A stretch of DNA of 64,000 nt. Source: Longirhabdus pacifica. Its GTDB lineage: Bacteria > Bacillota > Bacilli > Paenibacillales > DSM-105158. The position numbers and the translations under genes are program-made. The stretch is taken from contig NZ_QXJP01000014.1 of NCBI RefSeq assembly GCF_004115085.1, positions 42,548-106,547 on the forward strand. Direction: 5' to 3'. Below the pieces are notes generated by a model that was not told where the DNA came from, did no database searches, and was given only the letters and a program-made list of their open reading frames with translations. Shown in pieces: positions 9,559 through 16,580 of the stretch (its first letter is position 1; every line of letters begins with the position of its first letter).

Positions 9559-11484
9559 ATGTTATTACAAGCATCTAACATACATAAAAGTTTTGGAGCC
9601 AATGCCATTTTATCCAACATTCATTTGCAAGTCATACCACAGCAAAAAATTGGTCTTGTTGGTATGAACGGAGCAGGAAAATCTACATTATTAAAAATTT
9701 TAGCAGGGGAACTTACACCATCCAAGGGAGACATTCATAAAGCAAAAGATGTCCATATCGGTTATTTAAAGCAATCTAATATTTTCAATGAAGATGAATG
9801 TATATGGGATGAGTTAACGAAACCTTTTGCCACCCTATTGAACATGGAAAAAGAATTAAGGCAGCTTGAACAGCAAATTTCGATTATGCATACAGATACA
9901 TCTTCCACTACAGACAATGAACATCCTTTGCTCAAAAAATACGACGCCCTTGCCGAGCAATTTCGCAGTCAGGGAGGATATGAAATAGAAACTAAAATCC
10001 GTACCATTTTAAACGGGATGGGATTTGCACAAATAGAACCATCGACAAAAGTAAGCACATTAAGTGGAGGGCAAAAAACACGTTTATCTTTATGTAAATT
10101 GTTGCTGGAAGAACCCACGTTACTTTTGCTAGATGAGCCTACGAACCATTTGGACATGCCTACACTAACTTGGCTAGAAACGTATTTGAAGCATTACAAA
10201 GGAGCCATTATCATCGTGTCGCACGACAGATACTTTTTAGATGCTGTCGTGGATACTACGTATGAAATTGAACGTACAGAAGCGATTAAATACGCAGGAA
10301 ACTACAGCTTTTTTCTAGCGGAGAAACAAAAAAACAGACAATTACAGAAGAAAAGATTTGATCAACAACAAAAAGAAATACAACAAATGGAAGAGTTTGT
10401 GCAAAAAAACATCGTTAGAGCTTCCACAACAAAAAGGGCCAAGAGTAAACGAAAAGCCTTGGAAAGTATGGATGTCGTAGATCAACCGAGTGCAGAACTG
10501 AAAAAAGCAAAGTTCTCTTTTGAACAAGACAAAATGTCGGGAAAAGAAGTGCTGCATGTCGATAACCTTACGCTAGCGTATGACGAACATAGCGAACCGT
10601 TGATGGAACACCTGAATCTGCATGTCAGAAGGGGAGAGAGAATTGCGATTATTGGTCCTAATGGTATCGGTAAATCTACTTTCATTAAAACGTTAACAGG
10701 GAAGCATGAAACCAAACAAGGACTGATCAAATGGGGAACGAACGTTACGATTGGTTACTACGATCAAGAACAAGCAAATTTGGTTGGCAATCATACCATT
10801 TTAGAAGAAGTTTGGCGCGAGTATACAGAGCTAGACGAATTGATGATTCGAACGGTACTAGGGCATTTTCTTTTTAGTGGAGAAGAAGTGACCAAAGAAA
10901 TTCGTGACTTAAGTGGTGGAGAAAAAGCAAGAGTCAGCTTAGCTAAATTAATGTTGAAAAAAGCAAACGTGCTCGTGCTAGATGAACCTACCAATCATTT
11001 AGACATTTTTAGTAAAGAAGTGTTAGAAGCTGCACTGCAACATTACGAAGGCACATTACTCTTTATTTCGCATGATCGATATTTTATGAATCGACTTTGT
11101 GAAAAAATCATCGAATGTTCCGCTCATGGGTTTCAACATTTCCTGGGAAATTACGACGACTATGTGGAAAAGAAGCAGGAAATAGAAGAATTGAAATCGA
11201 CACAAAGCTTAGAAAATGTGAAGAAAACAAATGTAGAAGACAAAAATCATTACGAACAACGAAAAACTGAAAAACAACAAGAACGAAAAAAACAACGTAA
11301 AATAGAGCAACTAGAGCAGTCTATTGCGGAAATCGAAGATGAAATTTCACAACTAGAACAGTTACTAATCGACGAGCAGGTGTTGTCAGATTATGAACAA
11401 TTACATGAAAAGACCAAAGAAATAGAAGCGAAAAAAGAGAACTTAAACACATTGTACGAGGAATGGGAACAATTGCAGGATTAA
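9559..11484 (+). CDS. ABC-F family ATPase (YdiF-like)
   Basis: 641 residues from the ATG at 9559 (GAGGAGG seven bases upstream; a GTG three bases earlier is too close). Two ABC domains in tandem with no membrane segments: Walker A GMNGAGKST and GPNGIGKST, signatures LSGGQKTRLS and LSGGEKARVS, Walker B LLLLDEPTNHLD and VLVLDEPTNHLD. A Lys-rich P-site-tRNA-interaction-motif linker lies between the domains (about residues 245-320). The C-terminus (from about residue 545) is a long charged coiled coil. Family members bind the ribosomal E site and assist translation; some give antibiotic resistance. Length and neighbours match B. subtilis YdiF. A housekeeping role is more likely than resistance, but that is inference. 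Confidence 0.93.
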   Translation: MLLQASNIHKSFGANAILSNIHLQVIPQQKIGLVGMNGAGKSTLLKILAGELTPSKGDIHKAKDVHIGYLKQSNIFNEDECIWDELTKPFATLLNMEKELRQLEQQISIMHTDTSSTTDNEHPLLKKYDALAEQFRSQGGYEIETKIRTILNGMGFAQIEPSTKVSTLSGGQKTRLSLCKLLLEEPTLLLLDEPTNHLDMPTLTWLETYLKHYKGAIIIVSHDRYFLDAVVDTTYEIERTEAIKYAGNYSFFLAEKQKNRQLQKKRFDQQQKEIQQMEEFVQKNIVRASTTKRAKSKRKALESMDVVDQPSAELKKAKFSFEQDKMSGKEVLHVDNLTLAYDEHSEPLMEHLNLHVRRGERIAIIGPNGIGKSTFIKTLTGKHETKQGLIKWGTNVTIGYYDQEQANLVGNHTILEEVWREYTELDELMIRTVLGHFLFSGEEVTKEIRDLSGGEKARVSLAKLMLKKANVLVLDEPTNHLDIFSKEVLEAALQHYEGTLLFISHDRYFMNRLCEKIIECSAHGFQHFLGNYDDYVEKKQEIEELKSTQSLENVKKTNVEDKNHYEQRKTEKQQERKKQRKIEQLEQSIAEIEDEISQLEQLLIDEQVLSDYEQLHEKTKEIEAKKENLNTLYEEWEQLQD

Positions 11485-11507
11485 TGGTGAAAGGACTCGT
11501 AAGATAC

Positions 11508-12003
11508 GTTCATTCAACTTAATATAAGATGAAGAAATGTTATTAACGTTTACGACTCAGGTGCCAGTCGTAAAGGTTGTGGCGGTGATTTCTTCATCTT
11601 ATGCTTAGTGGTAATAAGTTGCACTAGTTCATTCAACTTATTATAAGATGAAGAAATGTTACGATTAACGTTTACGACTCAGGTGCCAGTCGTAAAGGTT
11701 GTGATATGGTGATTTCTTCATCTTATGCTTAGTGGTAATAAGTTGAACACGTTCATTCAACTTACTATAAGATAAAGAAGTATTATTAACGTTTACGACT
11801 CAGGTGCCAGTCGTAAAGGTTGTGGCGGAAATTTCTTCATCTTATGCTTAGTGGTAATAAGTTGAACACGTTCATTCAACTTAATATAAGATGAAGAAAT
11901 GTTATTAACGTTTACGACTCAGGTGCCAGTCGTAAAGGTTGTGGCGGAAATTTCTTCATCTTATGCTTAGTGGTAATAAGTTGAACACGTTCATTCAACT
12001 TAT
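11508..12003 (+). repeat. Tandem array: four nested-palindrome units plus a partial fifth
   Basis: Units start near 11508, 11627, 11751 and 11870 (119, 124, 119 and 119 bases), and a 15-base start of a fifth ends near 12003. Each unit contains three nested complementary pairs: CAACTTA / TAAGTTG outside, TAAGATGAAGAAAT / ATTTCTTCATCTTA in the middle, and TTTACGACT / AGTCGTAAA inside around an 8-base loop. Units are nearly identical; most differences are in the spacers after the inner hairpin. The array fills the gap between two convergent genes and contains no open frame. Confidence 0.92.
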
Positions 12004-12014
12004 CTACTAGTCCT

Positions 12015-14246
12015 TTATTCTTGCTCACTGTGTTGTTTGATTATCTTTTCCGAAAGTTTAATCATTAAGACAGGGACGACAACATACGTAATAATGGTCG
12101 CTGCGGCTACGATACCAGAATCATTCAATAAAAATGCAACGATTGAAGCGAACGTCAAGGTATGAAATCCATGCATGCGATAAGGCTCCATTTGCGCAGT
12201 ATATGTCATCCGTCTGCGACGATCGAAAGCAAAAATACACCAGACGAATAAGCCTACAAAAAACACTTTACTCCATGCCGATACGCCTACTAAGTGCCAG
12301 TTCATTTCTAATTTTCTTTTGATTAAGGCATAAATATAAGCCCAATCCCCATTCAACAATCGCGTCACTGCTCTTCCGATATGACTTTCGATTTGAAGGA
12401 GAGAGAATAACACACTCGTGCTAATTAACAACGTTAACCCTATTAAGCCTGCCATTCCTATCCATAGCACCATTTTTTTCGTCGATAAGATTACTTTTTT
12501 CTTAATTCTGTAAAAACCTATCGTCGCATAACAGAAAGCGATGGTAGCGCTTAATGCACCTCCTGCGTTCGTTCCCCACTGCGGAAGAAGTAAATACGCA
12601 ATAATTGCGACATAAGTTATAACCACCGTGACCCAAATGCCTCTGACATGCGAAAATTTTTGCATGAGAAAACTCGTACTCAGTATGGCTGTTCCTATTA
12701 ATACACCCATATACTCATTGCCAATGCCATAAAATCTTGCTCCGATAATAGGGTCATAGCCTAAGATGGAATATTTCATTGCTTTTGCTCCGAACCATCC
12801 ATCTAGTACAATCAAGATCATCGTCAGACTGCTACTCACGAATATCTTTTGCAACATAGAAAATGAAACATAACTTAGCAAGGTAAACAGAAACCAACAT
12901 AAAAAAAAGAGAGACACATACAGCCATGCTGGAATAAACGCAACATATCCTAGCACTAGAAATACAATTGGAATCCACAACATAGAAAAAAGCAAAATAT
13001 CTAGCAGCTTTAATGTGAAGAATGGCATGTCCCTATTTCGAAGCAGTACGATAATCACAATAACTAGTACTGTCACTTCATACGTAATGAGTGGGTATAG
13101 TAGCTGTGGCCGTAATGTATGTACTTGCGTTATTTTGCCCAGATCTGTTTGTAACCACTGCAACCCATTCGTATGACGTTCCGCTTGGATCGGTTTGCCT
13201 ATAAATGTTTCATTATTAAGTTCAAAGTCTTCTAGTATCGTAGGTGCAATGTCGAGGATAGAAACAATACCAGGTCTTTTCGTTGTCTCAGAATACAATA
13301 AAGCTGATGGTTCGTTTTGCTTATACAGCACAATAGGGGCTAACATGACTTTTTCTTGTAGTGCTTGCTTATGTACGACAGGTGAAAAAAGAAGCAACGT
13401 ATCTTCTGCTTCTAATTGCGACATCATCTCTCCTACAAATTCATCGATTTCTTTTAATATCGTTAACTTTAATGTCATAAATTGTTCTGGCTCATACAGA
13501 TGACGCAACGAATATAGACGATTTAAACCTCCTAATTCGATTAATGTGACTTGTTTTATATTCTGTCTTGTATTCATCTTTATTTGTTCTATTAACGCAT
13601 CGTAATTCGTTTTTACGTTATACGGTCTGCTGTCATCTGCTTGTTCTAGTTCTTTGCCAACGTTTCCGTCCACCGTACCGTCGGCATTCATCAGCATAAA
13701 AGGGGCATGACGTAACCATGTTTCTACTCCACTCCCTCGATCTCTATTTCCAAACACAGCAGGATGTACATTCCCTTCTTGCAAAACATCTCCTAACAAC
13801 CCAGGTGTCGCGGTTGTGGTTTGTTGCTGCTGTGTTATAGCATACATAGAAGGGATGACGATAGGTTTGGGGGTAGATGGTGAATGTAAATATTGATTCC
13901 ACAAGTGGATCGCTTGATGTTGTTGTATAACATCATCTGTCATATACGCCTGATAATCGCTAGCAACGATCGCTTTTGCTCCAGCACCGATGGATAAATA
14001 ACTGTCCTCTACGCCCCTTTGTGGTGTTCGAACATTCAGCGCACCGACTGCACCTTGTTGCATTAACGTCTGGATGTGGGGTGTATAAGATAAATAAGCA
14101 TCATCTGCCTCTAAATACGAATAGCTAGGTATAGATAGGATCCACCATGTTGCTGGACGTTCACTTTCGCCGTAAGCATGAACCACGTTGGTTATCCACA
14201 AACAACTAAACACAATCCAACATGCAGCTATTTTTTTTGAAAGCAT
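12015..14246 (-). CDS. Membrane protein with alkaline-phosphatase-like ectodomain
   Basis: 743 residues. A signal peptide or anchor (residues 1-25, ending VVHA) leads into an extracytoplasmic domain of about 375 residues, then about ten membrane helices from about residue 385 to the end. The ectodomain ends with RPGIVSILDIAPTIL, a segment typical of the alkaline phosphatase/sulfatase superfamily C-terminal metal region, but I see no clear nucleophile motif, so catalysis is uncertain. The membrane half has GARFYGIGNEYMG, a conserved loop I associate with uncharacterised membrane proteins of this architecture, and NAGGALSATIAF. Function unknown; cell-envelope polymer modification is a reasonable guess. 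The start is the ATG after a GGAGGAAGG ribosome site. It diverges from the monooxygenase gene across the DnaA-box region. Confidence 0.8.
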   Translation of the reverse strand: MLSKKIAACWIVFSCLWITNVVHAYGESERPATWWILSIPSYSYLEADDAYLSYTPHIQTLMQQGAVGALNVRTPQRGVEDSYLSIGAGAKAIVASDYQAYMTDDVIQQHQAIHLWNQYLHSPSTPKPIVIPSMYAITQQQQTTTATPGLLGDVLQEGNVHPAVFGNRDRGSGVETWLRHAPFMLMNADGTVDGNVGKELEQADDSRPYNVKTNYDALIEQIKMNTRQNIKQVTLIELGGLNRLYSLRHLYEPEQFMTLKLTILKEIDEFVGEMMSQLEAEDTLLLFSPVVHKQALQEKVMLAPIVLYKQNEPSALLYSETTKRPGIVSILDIAPTILEDFELNNETFIGKPIQAERHTNGLQWLQTDLGKITQVHTLRPQLLYPLITYEVTVLVIVIIVLLRNRDMPFFTLKLLDILLFSMLWIPIVFLVLGYVAFIPAWLYVSLFFLCWFLFTLLSYVSFSMLQKIFVSSSLTMILIVLDGWFGAKAMKYSILGYDPIIGARFYGIGNEYMGVLIGTAILSTSFLMQKFSHVRGIWVTVVITYVAIIAYLLLPQWGTNAGGALSATIAFCYATIGFYRIKKKVILSTKKMVLWIGMAGLIGLTLLISTSVLFSLLQIESHIGRAVTRLLNGDWAYIYALIKRKLEMNWHLVGVSAWSKVFFVGLFVWCIFAFDRRRRMTYTAQMEPYRMHGFHTLTFASIVAFLLNDSGIVAAATIITYVVVPVLMIKLSEKIIKQHSEQE

Positions 14247-14347
14247 GTGCCTTCCTCCTCTGCCTTTCCCGTACTCATCATCTTTACCTAAAGAAGGTTA
14301 TTCCATACGAGTACACCCCACATGTCGAACTTATTCCATCATTTCAT

Positions 14348-14552
14348 TTATCCACAGCATTCGCGTCCTTCATGTTCTAAAAAAGCGACTTTTTTTGTGA
14401 TGTTTTTGTAAATGTCCAGCAATTATCCACAATATCCACAGTTATGGCATCGTAGTTGTGCAAAACTTAATCACAACACATAAGGTTGTAAATGTTGTGT
14501 AAATTCAGGTTATTCACATTATACACAATGCCTGTGGATAACTTTGTCCACA
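14348..14552. promoter_or_regulatory. DnaA-box cluster in a divergent intergenic region
   Basis: Five 9-mers match TTATNCACA: 14348-14356 and 14423-14431 (both TTATCCACA), 14510-14518 (TTATTCACA), 14519-14527 (TTATACACA), and 14533-14541 on the minus strand (TTATCCACA). Two more one-mismatch boxes lie at 14432-14440 and 14544-14552. The rest of the 14247-14669 gap is AT-rich. The density in about 200 bases is far above chance and suggests DnaA binding, either regulating the flanking genes or titrating DnaA. dnaA, dnaN and other origin genes are absent, so this is not evidently oriC. Confidence 0.75.
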
Positions 14553-14563
14553 TGCTTTTTGGG

Positions 14564-14593
14564 TTGCAACGTCATAGACGTTTAGTGTATGAT
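14564..14593 (+). promoter_or_regulatory. Probable promoter of the LLM monooxygenase gene
   Basis: TTGCAA (14564-14569) and TATGAT (14588-14593) are 18 bases apart. The last DnaA boxes end only 12 bases upstream of the -35 element, so DnaA bound there could affect this promoter. Confidence 0.45.
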
Positions 14594-14669
14594 TTAGATT
14601 ATTGTTGTAACTGTAAATTTTTTTTATACATTTTTATATAGCGTGGTAACAGAAGGGAGAGCATCTCTA

Positions 14670-15686
14670 GTGATACAATTAAGCGTCTTAGACCAATCAC
14701 CGATTGTGTCTGGTCAAACAGCAAAACAAGCTATAGGTAATACAGTGCTTTTGGCACAACATACAGATCAGTTAGGTTATCATCGTTTTTGGGTATCTGA
14801 ACATCACCAAACTCAAGGGCTCGGAGGTTCTGCACCTGAAATTTTAGTCACGCATCTTGCTGAGAAAACGACATCTATTCGCATCGGAACCGGCGGTGTC
14901 ATGCTCCCTCATTACAGTGCATATAAAGTAGCGGAGGTCTTCCGCTTACTAGAAACGATGTATCCGAATCGTATAGATCTTGGAGTAGGAAGAGCACCTG
15001 GTGGCATGCCACTGGCGACGAAGGCATTACAAGAAGGCAAGTATGGCGCTGTAGATAGGTATCCGGAGCAAGTGGAGGATCTTATCGGTTATTTAACGGA
15101 TCAGCTTCCAGAAAACCATCGTTTTGCAGGTTTACAAGCGATGCCGATTACCAGTACGGCTCCAGAGCTATGGATGTTAGGATCTTCTAACGCAAGTGCC
15201 ATCATGGCCGCCAGCAAAGGAACTGCCTATTCATTTGCACAGTTTATTAACGGAAATGGTGGGGTTCCCTATGTTCAACAATATAAAGAACAATTTAGGC
15301 CTTCCGCTATATTGCAAGAGCCGAAAGTAAATGTAGGGATTTTTGTCATCTGTGCAGAAACAGATGAAGAGGCTGAATTGATTGCGAGTAGTTTGGACTT
15401 AGGTCTACTCCTTTTAGAACAAGGGATTCGTTCCAAAGGTATTCCAGACATCGCAACGGCTCAATCTTATTCCTACTCTGAATTAGAAAAACAGCGAGTA
15501 TGGTTTAACCGCCAACGTATGATTGTCGGTGGCATCGATTCTGTGAAGCAGCAATTGTTACAACTCAGCGATGCGTATGGAGCAAATGAATTGATTGTCG
15601 TGACGATCACCCATGACATGGAGCACAAACTTAACTCTTACCGCTTGTTAGCAGAAGCGTTTGGTTTACAACAACGTCCATCTTAA
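14670..15686 (+). CDS. LLM-class flavin-dependent oxidoreductase
   Basis: 338 residues from the GTG at 14670, chosen because AGAAGGGAGA lies nine bases upstream and the protein then starts IQLSVLDQSPI, as family members do; a GTG at 14643 has no ribosome site. Luciferase-like (bacterial luciferase/F420/FMN) TIM-barrel fold: WVSEHH near residue 43, RIGTGGVMLPHYSAYKVAE near 77, and DLGVGRAPGG near 110. Such enzymes oxidise substrates with O2 and reduced FMN; the substrate is unknown. Similar to B. subtilis YceB-type proteins. It stands alone on the plus strand with DnaA-like boxes on both sides. Confidence 0.9.
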   Translation: MIQLSVLDQSPIVSGQTAKQAIGNTVLLAQHTDQLGYHRFWVSEHHQTQGLGGSAPEILVTHLAEKTTSIRIGTGGVMLPHYSAYKVAEVFRLLETMYPNRIDLGVGRAPGGMPLATKALQEGKYGAVDRYPEQVEDLIGYLTDQLPENHRFAGLQAMPITSTAPELWMLGSSNASAIMAASKGTAYSFAQFINGNGGVPYVQQYKEQFRPSAILQEPKVNVGIFVICAETDEEAELIASSLDLGLLLLEQGIRSKGIPDIATAQSYSYSELEKQRVWFNRQRMIVGGIDSVKQQLLQLSDAYGANELIVVTITHDMEHKLNSYRLLAEAFGLQQRPS

Positions 15687-15715
15687 TTATCTCTGTATAG
15701 AAAAGTGAAAGAAAA

Positions 15716-15753
15716 GCCAAAAGCCTCCTACTCTTCTCATAGAGTCGGAGGCT
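15716..15753 (-). terminator. Hairpin terminator between convergent genes
   Basis: AGCCTCC-T-ACTC pairs with GAGT-C-GGAGGCT. On the minus strand the stem is followed by TTTT and further T-rich sequence, so it can end pabC transcription. It may also slow plus-strand transcripts of the monooxygenase gene. Confidence 0.7.
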
Positions 15754-15868
15754 GTATGTCATATACGACTAGATCACTACATAAAAGATGTACACTACAC
15801 AAGTACAGTTGAATGCGCACATACCCCTTGTTTGTTCACAAGAAGAAGTGGAAAACAAAACCATGCGT

Positions 15869-15889
15869 TGTGCATAACGTTGTGCATAA
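15869..15889 (-). promoter_or_regulatory. Pair of DnaA-box-like sites
   Basis: TGTGCATAA occurs at 15869-15877 and again at 15881-15889; both are minus-strand TTATGCACA, fitting TTATNCACA. They lie just past the 3' end of pabC and 1.3 kb from the main cluster. Confidence 0.4.
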
Positions 15890-15899
15890 ATACATTTAG

Positions 15900-16580
15900 T
15901 TAGAAGGTTTTAGCAGGTGAATCGGGTGAATCTAGTTTCACAGGCACCCATTTTCTGACACTATTCAGTAACCACATGTGCGTTGCTTGTTCTAAGTGAT
16001 GTTTATACAACACTTTTTCGCTTAGTTGTCCTTGCTCCAGTAAGTATTCTCTGTACGTTCCCGCTAGTAATCCACAGTGTCGTGGTGGCGTATAGTGGAC
16101 CCCATCTATTTGCAAAACAATATTACCAATCGTAAATTCAGTGAGTTGTTCTTGTTCGTTCCATAACAATACATCAAATGCGGATGGAAATTGCTTTATA
16201 TGGTATTCATATATCGTTCTATTTGTCGTTTTATAATGTAAAAATAGGTCATGCTTATCGATTGGTTCTTTCGCTAATGCTACAGTGTATGCTTCTTCTG
16301 TATGTGACATCGTCAAAGCACTTCCGCTTATATCGATATGTCCATTCACATCTGCCACTAACCTAACACGCCACCGCCCGTTTTTATACTGAGAAATGAA
16401 TGATTGTATACTATGCATGACATGCGATTCTTTAATGGAAAATTGAAGTTGTTGGGCAGAACGAAGTAATCGCTTTACATGATACGATAACAAAAAGATG
16501 CTTCCATCTTGTAGCAGCATCGTTTCCAGTAACTGAAAAGAAGTCCCTCTCTCAAAGGAATGACTATCCTGTTTACTCAT
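15900..16580 (-). CDS. pabC: Aminodeoxychorismate lyase-like, class IV aminotransferase
   Basis: 226 residues. Class IV PLP fold: FQLLETMLLQDG at the start, the PLP lysine in HYKTTNR near residue 118, and GLLAGTYREYLLEQG near 175. The usual N-terminal strand region of free-standing PabC (about 290 residues) is missing; the protein begins where the lyase domain begins in fused PabB-PabC proteins. It overlaps the upstream pabA-pabB fusion by 8 bases, so the trio makes p-aminobenzoate from chorismate and glutamine for folate. Likely function: release of pyruvate from 4-amino-4-deoxychorismate. Confidence 0.85.
   Translation of the reverse strand: MSKQDSHSFERGTSFQLLETMLLQDGSIFLLSYHVKRLLRSAQQLQFSIKESHVMHSIQSFISQYKNGRWRVRLVADVNGHIDISGSALTMSHTEEAYTVALAKEPIDKHDLFLHYKTTNRTIYEYHIKQFPSAFDVLLWNEQEQLTEFTIGNIVLQIDGVHYTPPRHCGLLAGTYREYLLEQGQLSEKVLYKHHLEQATHMWLLNSVRKWVPVKLDSPDSPAKTF

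Noticed and set aside
9559..11484. Antibiotic-resistance ABC-F (Vga/Msr type)
   Set aside because: Length, coiled-coil tail and gene neighbourhood fit the housekeeping YdiF type; no resistance context is seen.
11508..12003. CRISPR array
   Set aside because: The regular spacing comes from long near-identical palindromic units with no variable spacers, and no cas genes are in the window.
14247..14669. Chromosomal replication origin
   Set aside because: DnaA boxes are present but dnaA, dnaN, rnpA and gidA-type neighbours are not, and an unwinding element is not evident.
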